Below are positions 9,894-21,938 of a DNA stretch of 64,000 nucleotides, one piece after another (positions within the stretch are counted from its first letter, which is position 1; every line of letters begins with the position of its first letter). The DNA comes from Auriscalpium vulgare. Taxonomy: Eukaryota > Basidiomycota > Agaricomycetes > Russulales > Auriscalpiaceae. The DNA is taken from the NCBI GenBank assembly GCA_019915015.1, contig JAHBBC010000001.1:3782001-3846000 (forward strand), given 5' to 3'. The notes beneath the pieces are model-generated. The model worked only from the letters and a program-made list of their open reading frames with translations. It was not told the DNA's origin and ran no database searches. The position numbers were made by a program, and so were the translations under genes.

Positions 9894-12800
9894 TTATGAG
9901 GCGAGCATGTCCATGATGCGCGCAAGCGCATCCGCGTCGAGCGCACGCCCACGGCGCGCCTCCAGGGCCCGCACGATCGCGTCGAGCTCCGGCGCCGCGA
10001 GCTTCGTCGCGAGCAGCGCGACCGCGTTCTCGAGCTGCAGGAGCAGGTACTGCAGGACGGCAAGCAGCTCCGCCTCGGACGCCTTCTCCGACACGCTGGG
10101 CAGCAGCGCGTGCGGGTCGCCGTATAAGTACACCGCGCCGTCCTCCAAGTCGCGCGCGTCCGGCGGTGGGAGCGCCTGCGCAGTGCTGCCCTTGCGGTGC
10201 ACGCGCGGGCGGAAGACGCGGTCGCCGGCGAGCGCCTGCACGCGCACGCACAGCTCCGCGAGCTCGCGCACCTGCTCGGCCCCGCAGAGCGCGACGTGCG
10301 CGCGCGAGCGGTGCTCGGGGTACGGCTCGCCCTCGTCCTCGACGTCCGCCTCGGCCCCGAGCTCGACGACGCCGCTGCCGCTGCCACCACCAGAGCCAAC
10401 CGCACCCTCGTCGTCCTCCATCTCCGCGCGGCCGACGAGCTTGCGCGGGTACACGCTGTACAGCATCTCGGGCACCTCGAGGCCCTTGAGCTTCACCTCG
10501 CCGACGGGCATCTGCACGATGCCCATGTCGCGGATCGCGTCGAGCACGTGCGGGAGCTGGTACGCGGAGTACTCCGTGTCCGCGCCCATGTCGAGCACCC
10601 GCGCCTCGATCTCGCGCGCGACGTCCGCGCTAACCATGATCTGCCCGCCGGACGCGCACCCGTTGATGCGCGACGAGCGATTCACCATCGGCCCGTAGTA
10701 GTCCATGCGCCGCGTCGTCACGTCCGGCTCGCACACAGGCTGCCCGCAGTGGATGCCCATGCGCACAGAGAGGCCGCGCGCGATGACGGTGCCCTCCGCG
10801 TCGAGCACCTCCTTCCCGTCGGGGCAGTCCAGGATCTCCTTCGGCCACGGCTCCGCGAGGAGCCCCACCTGCACATTCAGGCACCACAGCAGCGCGGCGG
10901 TTGTCGTCTGGAACGCGACCATGAACGCATCGCCTTCCGTCTTGACCTCGTAGCCGCCGCAAAAGCGCAGCTGGCGGCGAAGCAAATTGTGATGCATCCT
11001 GATCGCGGTAGGCATACCCGCGTTGGTTTCCCAAAGGTGCGTCGAGTTGCGTATATCAGTAAACGCGACCGTCAGATGGCCTATAGGCGCAGGAACAGCC
11101 TCGTCCAGCCGTGTGATGCCGCGGTCGATGATATCGTCCTTCTTTCGCCTCGGACGGTAGATCTCCGCGTCGAGCCCTTCAGCACGCGAAAACAAGCTCG
11201 CGAACGAGATAACCATGATCATGGTAGTGCCCTCCGCGCCATAGCTAATCGCGAAGTCGCGCAGCTTCTGCGCAGCAATCATCGGGTCCGCGCGCTCAGA
11301 GCGCGCGATGTCGACGGCAGTCTGATACGAAACGTAGTCCCACAGGCCATTGTTTCCGATGATGATAAACTCGTCCAGCTCGGTCAGGGTGACCGCGGCG
11401 ACGTCGGGGCGCGCATTGACCACAGGCAGCAGATGGTAGAACCCGAACGACCGCGAGACATCGACCTCGTCGTTCACCAACCCCTTCGGTGATACCCAAC
11501 CCTCCGCCGCTCGTATCCGCGCAATTTCGTTCCTGTCAAATGGGTCGTGCTTCGACGAGACAACTTCGGCGTTTCCACGACGCGAAACGACCGCTAGGGC
11601 GTTGCCCGCGTTGCCCACAAATAGAGTGTGGCCCTTGATGTATGCTACGATGCCCGACGCGCCAATGCCCGACGTGTCCGGGTTGTTCAACAAGGCCGCC
11701 GAACGCTGGCTCGCCTGCGACATCTTGCGCGCAGGCGTGCCCCCGGAGAAGAGAAAGTCGTGTGTCACCCGATTCAGCCTCAGAAACGCTCGACGCATTG
11801 CATCTGGCGCGCCTTCGCCCTTTCCCAGGTCCAGCTGTTTCAGCTGGTCGGCAAATATCGGCACGAAGTGGTCGTGAAGATGCTTCGATATCCGGCTGTT
11901 GTTTGCGGATGCCTGTGCACGCCCGAACATTGCGAAGATGGCCTCGTCCTTTCTATCGCGGAAAGCCGGCTGCACCAAGTCATACATCGAAACGCAGTCC
12001 CTGTTGCCAAGGTTGTCCGCGATGCCGTACTGCATGTGATTAACCTCGGAGAGGGACGTCCGTACGCGGCGTTCCTCATTGTCGTCGGGGATGTTCGGCG
12101 CGAAGGTGGTCGTCACGTCCATCAAGCCGAGTACTTTCAGCTGCGTGAGGTTTCCGAAACCGGCCAAGTCCAGTACGGCCTTGTGCTGCGGTGCGCCTCC
12201 CTTGCGAGTCTGGTCAGCCTTGATCTCGAGTCGCTTGTTGCCCGACAAATTGAGGTACCGGAGGTTCTGATTGAAATTCCTGTTTCAAAATATGTCAGGG
12301 TCTCACTCTGCGACAAAAGCTCATGCACGGACCAATTCCAATCAAACTCCCAGTTGCTGATGTTGTACTTGAGAGCGTTACTCCCAACGTCCAACACGCC
12401 CAGGCTCGGCACCTTCCCCAACTCCTGCGGCAGCGTCTGCAAGCGATTCCCATTGAGAAACATGATTTCCAGCTTCGTCAACCGATGCAAGTCCTCCGTC
12501 GGCAGGCTTGCGAGCTTGTTGCCGCTCATGTACAGCTCCTCGAGCCTAGTCATCTCCTTGAAGAAAGACCGAGGCATCTCCTGTATGTCATTGAACGACA
12601 GATTGAGAACCCGAAGCTCTCGTAGCATCGTCAGGTACGGGAGCGCATCGTCCGAGAGCTGGTTCTCGCCCAGATACAGGCGCTCCAGCGAGTGCACGAG
12701 GGGTGGCAACACTCGAATGCTCGTCATTGAGCTGGCGGTGGATATCTTCCGCTCCGACAAGAGCAAACTCGCAGAGCTCGCCGACGCAGAGACGTCAGGA

Positions 12801-15545
12801 ACGGTGAGCGTCCCAGAGCTCGGAGTTGGCACGGAAGCGGGGAAGGTGGCGGGCGGGTGGAGAGTGGAGATGAGATTCGAAGTCATGTTGATCCGCATCA
12901 GCGAAGCGCAGTTCCACAAACTCGCAGGGATCTCCAGCAAGTTGTTGTTATGCACATCTAGTCGCTCGAGGCGCTGCAGGCGCCCGATACTTGAAGGCAG
13001 CAATTCCAGGGAGTTGTCGGAACATGAAAACGTGACGAGGCGGGAGAGGTCGCCAAGGGAGTCCGGGATGAAGCGGAAGTTATTACAATCGAGGACTAAG
13101 TTTTCGAGATATGTCAGGTGAGAAAGTGTGATGTCATCGAGGGAGGAGAGTTTCGCGTGGGAGATGTTGAGTGTCGTGAGCGTCTGGGGAATGTGGCCGA
13201 CGGGGCCTGGGATAAGTGATATCTGCGTGATGTCGTTGTGAGACACGTCGATTTTCTGGATGTAGGGCCCGGCCGATAAATCCAATGCATGGAGAGCGTT
13301 GTTGTTGACCAAAACCTGCTCAAGCTTCGGTAGCATCGTGATGACGCCCATCTCCGTGATGTTGTTCCGCCGGCAGTCCAGCTCGCACAAGTTGATGAGG
13401 CGCCGACAGCCGTCTGGAAATGCGGACACGCGATTGCCGACCATGATTAACCGCTCCAGCATCTCCAACTGACATATCTCCTCCGGCAGTGCGGATATCA
13501 TGTTGAACGAGATGTCGAGCTCAACAAGTTTTGTCATCTTGCACACCACGTCCGGGAACTCCTGGAACTTATTGTTGGAGATATTGAGGACCCGTAGTGA
13601 CCGTAGGCGGGGAAAATACCAAGGTAGCTGCTCCATCCTGTTGTTCTGCGCCATGAGGTTCGTAAGGTCTGGTATGCGATCCAAGCCGGCGTCGTTGAGA
13701 TCTCCGATGCGATTACTCGACAGGTCCAGATTGTAGAGCGTGGTACACTGCCGCACGCTCTGAGGCACCTTCTTGATCGACATATTGGAAAGTCGAAGCT
13801 CCCGTAAGGACGTACACGTCTGCACGAAGTCGAGCGGTATTTCCAGCATGGGGTTTCTTGACAAGTTTAGCGAAGCGATGTCTTCCGCATGGCCGTAGAG
13901 CGCGATAGGAACCGTTCGCAAGCTCTTGTTCGTCAAGTCGACGTGCTCGTAGTTCGTGAATATCAAGTCCTCCTCCTACATGTGCCAATGAGCAGTGCCA
14001 GGACGTCGTAGGGATAACATACTCACCGCGGGACCCAGGACGTTGCTCTTATACACGAATTTCATCACGAAGCTAAGATCTTCCCCGCCAAGTTTCTCCA
14101 AACCGTCCGCAACGTCGTACCCGGCCTGCTCTAATCGCCGGCGGACAATGTCTGCGGGTCGTTCCGTCTGCGCCAGCATGCGTTCTACAACAGAGAGTCA
14201 AATGATGCCTCTAGCAACATCGAACCACACGCACCTCGCCCTCGCTCCTTCAAATACAGTCTATGCACCTCACGCTCACCCTCCATCAGAAGCTGTGAAT
14301 TCAGGACGGGCGTCAGGTCAGCCACAGTGACCGCCAGGCCTAACGACAAGACGTGGTAGCTGTTGTTCGCGCGGTGTACTCGGATCTTGTATGGTCGCGT
14401 GTCGAGGCTCGAGTATGGCATATTGCGCGTGGTCGTCCGCCGCCGTGTTCTCCGTTTGCTAGATGACGGGCCAGCCGCAGGGGGAGATGCGTCCGTCAAC
14501 GCCTTCAGAGGGTTGTTGTCCTCCTCTGAACTCGAGTACTCAGGTTCTCGCAGTGGCTCGTCCTCCTTGTCTACATTCCAACTCTCAGGAGGCATCCAGT
14601 CGTTCTTTTGCTCCTCATTAGCATTAGCATTAGACAGCGTCGGAACGAGCTGCTGCGGGACAACCACAGGGGTTATGGTCTTCGGGGACACCTTCCGAGT
14701 ATCCTGACTAAGTTGTGGGCGGCGGGCGGCGACGGGGGGAGGTGTGAACGGATCACTGAACAGAGGGCTGCTGGTATGCAGCGGGGGCGAGGAAGAGGGG
14801 GCAGAAAACATTTTTGAGCCGTCGTCCGCACCAGTCGCAGGCGGGCTGTCGGTCAGCTTGACCGTCGGAAGCCGCGAACGATCAATTATGCCGTCCATCT
14901 CGTTCAGATTGAGGTCAATGTTGTAGTCCGCCTGCCCGGACGAGGAGGAGGATGCGGGATGCGCCTTTGTAGACTTGCCCTTGACGCGTCCCCTGTCCTT
15001 CTTCAAAGAGCCCTTGCTGGGTGCAGGCCCCATGGAAAGGAAAGAGTTGTCGTGGTTGATGTACGTGGGGAGAGGGGGCATGGACTTGGACGAGCCAGGG
15101 GCGTCCGGCTCGTCGAGACGCGGCTTGCTGCGCGACCTCTTGATCATGTTGAAGAGGTTCATGGAGGACTTGGGTTTCCGTAGCATGCTGCGAGAATCGC
15201 CATGGCTAGAGCTGCCAAGACTCCCGTGGTCTTCGAAGCTGGTCGACTCGCTCGTGCGGGGCACGCGCGAGGAGGCCTGGCTGCTGCGCGGTGGGGAAAA
15301 GGACGCGACCGATTGCTTGGTGCTGAAACCAAACGTCCTGGGCAGCTTCGGGGGTGGTGTGGGCTGGCATTCGATCGGTCAAGGGAGTGGATAGAACGAA
15401 TACAAGGGGCTGGACGTACGGGTTCATCCTCCGAATGAGCCCACGGGGTGTCAGGCCCGTTTGTCGGCGAGGAAGGAAAGGCCAGGCTTTCTGGGGAAGT
15501 GAACTGGCTAGTTCCGAGGAGGACTTGAGGCCTTCCAAGCGCCAT
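9894..15545 (-). CDS. CYR1: Adenylate cyclase (fungal type, RA-LRR-PP2C-cyclase)
   Basis: This large protein makes cAMP from ATP and is a Ras/G-protein-regulated, membrane-associated signalling hub. From the start at 15545: a long Ser/Pro-rich region with basic stretches; a Ras-association-like domain at about 14200-14420 (RPYKIRVHRANNSYHVLSL, then LKERGRG); at least 15 leucine-rich repeats at about 12300-13960; a PP2C-like domain at about 11150-12250 (GIGASGIVAYIKGHTLFVGN, IIIGNNGLWDYVS); the class III cyclase domain at about 10560-11120 with metal-binding Asp in VAFTDIRNSTHLWE and TEGDAFMVAF and substrate-side MDYYGPMVNRSSRI; and a C-terminal helical tail ending at 9894. This order is diagnostic of fungal Cyr1/Cac1/Uac1. 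Introns are few and mostly near the 5' end (for example between 15416 and 15350). Long open frames on the opposite strand are compositional shadows. Confidence 0.96.
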
Positions 15546-16624
15546 TGACCGTGTTGAGAGAGGGAAACGAGAAACAAAGAGGCGTGCCCGGATGAAGGCA
15601 GGGAAAGGCCTTGTCCTCGAGTCCTCACTGCCGCTGATCGAATATCCGTCTATTCACTCCTCCCATTTCGGGCCACTCGGCTCCTCGCCGCTCAAAGCGT
15701 TCCTCACAGTCAGCACACCGTCTCTCGCAGCCTTATCGACCTCAAAACATATGCTCATTGTCGCTGCAGCCATCGATTTCCTGACACGAGGACTGGCACG
15801 TCGCATGGTCCTGGCCGCGTGCACAGATAACAGCCCGGAGAGGAGAAATTAAAAACTGACCGCGTAGGACAGAAACTAGTCTCCGTAGCTTACTAGTTGA
15901 ACTCATAGAAGTAGACAGTAGCTGTTCTCATTGCAATTACAAGACACATAATGTACTCTCTACTGTGGTCGTTTCGAGTCTCGACGATGCTCGATTGAAT
16001 TGCCACAACGTCGCCGAGCGACCACGTTCAGGTCGGTCGCATACTAGTGGGGAACCGATGAGCGGTGAGGAACGGAAGGCTCGGCGGAATGACCGCGTCG
16101 GCAACAGATCTGTGTCACAAGTAAGTATGTGCCGCACGGCCCGCCGCTAAAGTCAAGCAATCAGCGCCGGGGAAGAAGCCATGATGAGAGTTAGAAACAC
16201 AGCTGCAGCGGTAGGGCGATGAGGGCCTGGGATGACTCTGCCCAACAGATGACACTGATGAGTGACAGAAACATTGAGAAAGCTGCGTGAATGAGCGGTG
16301 TCGTGTCATGTCGGTTCTGTCAGACATTCGCGCTGATGGCGACGGCGAGCAGACGGCGTGCTAGACGTGCGAGTCCGGAGGCCGCATGGCCCAGCTGGCG
16401 ACATCATGGGCTGGAACGGTGTGGGCGAGACGCAAGATGCTTGACGACGGCTACGACGACGGCGGGCGGATGTGGCCGGCCGGGTGGTCTTCCCCAAAAG
16501 GAAAGAATCAGGAGTGGGCGCCGAGCCCCGCAACGGTCAATGCGATGCAGCAGTGAACTCACTGCATCCAACCCCCATTTTCTCGCCCCCGCAGGGCATA
16601 CTCTTCCTCTCTTCTCTTGCAATC
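15546..16624. other. Divergent intergenic region between adenylate cyclase (-) and Mg transporter (+)
   Basis: About 1.1 kb that should hold both promoters. Overlapping short frames (15592-15852 +, 16291-16692 +) have no recognisable domains, and the second runs into the transporter's first exon in another frame. I see no RNA gene or mobile element. Confidence 0.5.
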
Positions 16625-19389
16625 ATGTCCTCGACGACGTCTGCGTCTCCCTCTGCGTCGTCGTCCGCCGCCGCCTCTTTCCAAGCACCTAAGAGTCTGA
16701 AGGTACGTACACGGAGTACTAGGTGTGTTCCACGTCCCCTGACAGCCTACCAGATTGTGGGAATCGTACTTGCCATCGTCAGCGGTCTCCTCATCGGATC
16801 GAGTTTCGTCTTCAAGAAGAAGGGTCTGTTACGCTCGCAGGCCGGGCAAACAGCTGGTGAAGGTGTTGCTTATCTCAAGTCGGTGCGTGTAAACCCAATG
16901 ACTTCATTTTCCACCGGAACTACCACTTGAAACGGCCAACTTCACCTTCTCGCACAAATTTCACCGACCTAGTCCACATATTCCCGAATTCATCTCTGCC
17001 GCGGTCTAACTCCATGCTAATGCCGCAACCCTCTGCAGGTGCTATGGTGGACTGGCATGATCAGTGAGTCTTCTAAGCGTCTCTCTTCGTCCAGAGCCTG
17101 ACGTCCGTGATAGTGATGATCACGGGCGAGCTATGTAACTTTGCCGGTGCGTTTTGTTTCACACAGTGCGGTGTACTTTCTTTGATGATGTGTCCCTGTG
17201 TGCAGCGTACGCCTTCGTAGAAGCTCTTGTTGTCGTACGTCCTTCTATGCGTACAAACTGCGCTCGTTTGAACAGGTCTGGTTCCAGACCCCTCTCGGAG
17301 CGCTATCTGTTGTAATATCTGCCATCCTGTCGTCAATATTCCTCAAGGAGAAACTCACATTCTTTGGTTGGTTGGGGTGTGGCCTGTGTCTGGTGAGTTG
17401 TCACGCATCTCTGCTTTGTACTCGCGTCGATCAATCTGCATCAGCTCGGCTCCACCGTCATTGCACTGAACGGTGAGCACTTTGTATCCAAGTTCTAAAC
17501 GTTTACTGAAAGCATTCACTGTAGGGCCGCAAGAAGCATCTGTTGGTCACATCAAAGACTTCCAGAAACTTTTTCTTGCCCCTGGGTTCATCGTATACGC
17601 ATCTGTCCTCTTCGCAGGCGCATTCAGCATTATATTCTATTTTGGACCAAAGTAAGTTTCTACGCACGTACATCCCTCCAATTTGCGCTGCTGATCAGCA
17701 GCTGCAATCACGAACAGGTATGGAAGCAAGAACATGATCTGGTACATCCTCGTCTGCAGCCTGATCGGCGGCATAAGCGTTAGTGTCACGACTGGGCTCG
17801 GAGCTGCTATCGTGACCACTGCGATGGGCGACAACCAGGTATGGCAGTCTTTTGCAATGACAGGTCACATTCCAATCGTTCCTTGTAGTTCAAGTACTGG
17901 TTCATCTACTTTCTGATGGTATTTGTAATTACCACGCTAAGTAAGTCGCCTTTTCACTGCCGGACCCAATTACTGACGCCTTGCAGTCACGGAAGTGTTC
18001 TATCTCAACAAAGCACTCGCACTTTTCAACACCGGTAAGTACCTCCGCTATTCGGGCTCTGCTCTTGTGTTGACGCCCTTTGACAGCTATGGGTAAGTTC
18101 CGTAAATTTTGCGCTCCGAAATGCCGAACTAACAAGCCGCAGTCACCCCGACATACTATGTCATATGTACGTCCCGTGGCCCATTCGTTCGAATTATTCT
18201 GACCGTTAGCCAGTCACATTCTGCTCTCTTGTCACCACCGTGGTAAGCGCTCGTACGACCAAGCCGGCGGCCGCGTGTATGGCTAACCGTTCCGCAGGTG
18301 CTCTTCCAAGGCCTCAAAGCTTCCGTCAGTCAGATAATCACCATCGTGATGGGATTCCTTGTCATCTGCGTGGGTATCACAATCCTCCAAATGTCCAAGA
18401 TAGACCCGCAGGACTTCAAGAAACTCGACCGGCGCTCCACCATGCTCCTGCAGGCAGCCCGGGCTCAGACCGAGTCTGTGGATGAAAAGAATGTCTCCGG
18501 GATCGAAGACCCTGGAATGGACGCCTTGCGTGGTTCCTTTGGTACCGTCGGAAGCATCATCCGCGCCCGCAGCGCACGTCGCATGAGCCAGTCCAGCCGC
18601 TCCTCCAGTCGTATCCCACCTGGGCCTCGTTTCGCAGACCTCGAGTCCGGCGTGCCGGACTTCAAGCCAGCGGGGTTGCCTGGCATGTCTGGTCAGCTGT
18701 CTGGCCTGAAGCGCCACCAGCTTTTCGATCCGCCAGTTCCTCATTTCGACGGCGCTAGTGATGCCAATTCGGAGCGGATATCAATGACCAGCCAACCTTC
18801 CGCGCGGAAGCCGACGATAAAGTTTGGTGAAGAAGATGTGGTGCACTCGTACCATCGTTCTGCCGCAGGCAAGGACGAATCAGCCGTTCACGAGCATCGT
18901 GTGGCACAGCGGGGCAGCCCTCTGTCCCCCGGCTCTGCTTCCACGCCCTTATCCCCCCCAAATTTCCAACGGTCACCGTCGTCTTCTCCATCAAGAGTCG
19001 CAGCTCTCCCGCTGGACGCCGAAGTGTATGGGCTCCGCACGGCTCCACCTCGACTTGGTCTTGGCTTAGACCAAGCGCCTTATGTCGATCCCTTTGACGG
19101 GTCACCGTCGACGTCCACTGTCGCATCATTCCCCTCAGCGACCCTTGACTCACCGGAGACTGACAACCACGGCCACCACCGCCGTCATTCCGCGTACTCC
19201 GGGTCGCGGAGCTATCCGAGAGGGCACCAGGCGGATGATGAAGAAGAAAGCATGCGGTTGGTGGACCGTCAGTCGGTGGATCGTCAGTCGGAGGCGGACA
19301 GTGAGGGGGATGGTGAGCTGGGATTGACGTCGTCACCGCCGCGTGGGGGCATCCGCCTTGTGCCCTCGTCGAAGACGACACGATTCTGA
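16625..19389 (+). CDS. NIPA-type magnesium transporter (DUF803 family)
   Basis: A polytopic membrane protein of the drug/metabolite-transporter fold, family Mg_trans_NIPA. It starts MSSTTSASPS at 16625. TM1 is GIVLAIVSGLLIGSSFVFKKKG, with the family's SFVFKKKGL hallmark. Later exons give the MITGELCNFAAYAF segment, PLGALSVVISAILSSIFLKE, GCGLCLLGSTVIALNGP, FIVYASVLFAGAFSIIFYFG, MIWYILVCSLIGGISV, a helix ending in EVFYLNKALALFNTA, TPTYYVIFTFCSLVTTVVLF and IVMGFLVICVGITIL, about nine helices in all. A long hydrophilic Ser/Arg-rich C-terminal tail (about 18390-19389) follows and is likely cytosolic and regulatory. At least ten short introns, including one tiny exon at about 18085, make the gene hard to see in single frames. 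The role is Mg2+ uptake or homeostasis; the membrane involved is not determinable. Confidence 0.93.
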
Positions 19390-20413
19390 GCATGTGCTTT
19401 GCTGCGGACCACAGAGTTAGATACCCTGAGGACCTTTACTATATCATCACTGTACTATGTTTCCCCGAGGACGGTTATTCACGATCTATTGACGTCTAAT
19501 TCTCAATACTTATCGTCGACTCTGGGCGGAAGTCCTCGGCAATCCTCGGACCCGCGCTCGCCTGGCCGCATTGTTCGCGCACTGCTGCACATTGTATTTG
19601 CGATCGATACACGCATCGCGAGCTTGAGACGCCCTCGTGATGGCACACTGCGCGTTTGTCGGCGCGAGCCTGAGATTGCGAGTACGCGCGCAAGCTACGG
19701 GGCAGAAATGACTGCATATGGCTTCAAACTCGCATCTTCTTTCACGGCAGAGATCGATGGAGGAAGGCAAAGGGACCGGAACAATGGGAATATATTCGGC
19801 AGCTTCAATCACTTCCTAGGGAAGTGGGCGGTTTCATGACGCTCTCGCGAGCGTGAAAAAGCGAGCTGAGCGACGGGTAGCGAACCACGCAGAAGAGGGA
19901 AGAACATACGGAGAGCACGGGTATTCTAAAAGTACACCGGGACGGAATAGCCCACATAATGTGAAGAAAGAAGAGTATATCACTCGAAATCTGGATATCA
20001 AGAAAAGATAACCCGTAAGCACGAAAGTAGCAGGCAAGGATGTCACGCTCAGGGCGCGTGTATACTGGGCATGGAACAATCCGTCTCATCGTCCTCATCG
20101 CCAGGGAGCTTTGTATGACCCCTGACGTGTACGCCTCGAATCCCCCACCGTCTTTTAATGTGCTGAGGATGCGGTATCACGCTGGGACGGGCACGCGCCC
20201 TCTTCCGCGCCCACTTCGTCTTTGCTCGATTTCCTTTGGCCGCGGCGGGACTTCAGCGGATATTCACATAGCAGATGACGCTTCGCGCATTGTCTGTCGG
20301 ACCCGGCGTGTGCGTAAAGCGGAAGCGGGAAGAAAAAGAGACGTTAGCACGATCTTCTGATGATGCAACTAGTGACACCGTGAACATGGACGATATCGAC
20401 CGTCGGAGTATGA
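19390..20413. other. Convergent 3' intergenic region
   Basis: About 1 kb between the ends of the transporter (+) and the Zn2Cys6-like regulator (-). The short frames here (19399-19839 +, 20040-20360 +, 19805-20098 -) have no recognisable features. Nothing supported. Confidence 0.45.
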
Positions 20414-21938
20414 TCAAGCGCGATAAGGAAACGTGATGTGGGTAGCGTGCCGCGTGAGCCCTCGAGCTGAGGGGATAAAAGCTGGCTCGACTGAGGACGA
20501 GGACGAGCATCTTTTCACCCCGGGAGCGTACAGCGCGCCGGTGCCCTCCTCTGCGCCATGCACCCGTTCACCCCCCCGTCTGGGATGATCACCATGCCAT
20601 CGTCGACACGTCCGCAAGTCCACAGACGTAATGGAAGCTCCTCAACCAAAGTTAGGCCACTCACGTGCAGGTTCTGTCCTCGTTGTCTTCATTCTGCGGA
20701 TGGCACGCGATCTTACGACCCCGGCAGAAGTAACAAGCCAGGAAGGGCTCCTTCTTGGGCGGCTTTTGCGCACTGCTGCAGCGACGGCCCCCGCGACGGA
20801 TGCCAAGACCGTCCACGTCTCTTCCATCGGATGCATTGAATTCGCCATCGGAGTACGTCGATGGAATGAAGGTAAATGCAGAGGGTCCCGGATGGGCCGG
20901 CGTGTTGTCTGGCGAGTCGCGCGTCGGTGTCGAGGGTGGTCGGCTGTCGGACTGGGTGAGGCTTGGCGTCGGTGACTGCCAGTCCGCCGCGCCGCGGGCC
21001 TCTCCGTGTTGCGCGCACTCCTCGGGCAGTGGGAGGTGGCCCATGATGGGCGACGGCTTACACGCATGGACGTGGGTGTGGGCGCAAGCTCGCGAAGGGG
21101 TTGAGCTCCGCGGGTGCACGTACTCTTCTTCTGCTTGGTTCTCTGGGGCGGGCGCATACGGCCTTGGGTAAGATGGCGTCGGCGCATACGTTTGAGGGGC
21201 GTAGGAGTTCGCAACAGTCTACATTCGCAACAAGTCAGCAACGGCACGACTTCTGCCAAGCTGAGTGGGGGCGGGTACTTACCACGTATGCTCCGGGATG
21301 GCCGTACCCATTTTGGCATGTGGGGTCATGCCCGCTTTCACTTTGTTTGGCAAGGAAGTGCTGACTGCTGGCGGCGAAGTCGGAGGAAGGGGCGCGCGCG
21401 TAGGCGGGAGCAGTCGCCATGGTGTCGCCATTGCACGCGCCCGGGCTTGCGCCGTAATCGACCTCAGGGTAGCCTGGAGGCTGGTATGGGGTAGGATAGT
21501 TGTAGGGGGCCCCGACCGCGAAGCTTTGGCTAGTTGTTACCTGAGTGTCGTAATAAGATGCATAGCTGATCCCCATCGTCGCCGTTGCGGGGACAAAAGC
21601 TTGAGTGTCCGGGACTGTGGCCTGGGGCGACCAGCTGCCATCGTATGAGTGAGAATACGCTGCCGCACGCGACAGTTCGTTGGCACGCGATGTGTAGGCC
21701 TCAGCATCATGGTATGGGCGCTACGAGATGGCCACGTCAGAGCCGGTGAGGGCACACGCAAAACTACGCACCTGATGCGCATGCCAATGCTGAACGCCTG
21801 GCCCCCTGCCCATCTGTTCATATCCATCGTCCTATACGGCTCCCCCACCGTCCAGGGAACATTCTGTGCAGGGTACTGGGACAGTGGGTGCGGGCCATGA
21901 TAGGGCGCGCTGGGGTCGGTTGGAAGCATGTGCGCCAT
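20414..21938 (-). CDS. Zn2Cys6-like regulator with C-terminal, possibly incomplete, zinc cluster
   Basis: The ATG at 21938 starts MAHMLPTDPSAPYHGPHPLS. A Tyr/Pro/Ser-rich low-complexity body follows (RPYHDAEAYTSRANEL, SQSFAVGAPYNYPTPYQPPG, SYAPQTYAPTPSYPRPYAPA), joined by short introns near 21726-21776 and 21240-21281. Near the C-terminus comes FLACYFCRGRKIACHPQ...EDRTC, the first four cysteines of a fungal Zn2Cys6 cluster (C-x2-C-x6-C-x11-C). An intron donor follows (about 20657). The second half (CxxC..C then YP.SRRG) is not recovered: the usable acceptor at about 20600 resumes at RGGERVHGAEEG, after the place where the last two cysteines should be. The family resemblance to the gene at 36181 is clear. 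DNA binding is uncertain unless there is a sequence error or another splice. Confidence 0.72.

Noticed and set aside
10197..13121. Long plus-strand frames (431 codons at 10197-11492, 497 codons at 11628-13121)
   Set aside because: They lie antisense to the adenylate cyclase, whose minus-strand protein shows clear LRR, PP2C and cyclase motifs. The plus frames are Arg/His-rich shadows caused by GC-rich codon use.
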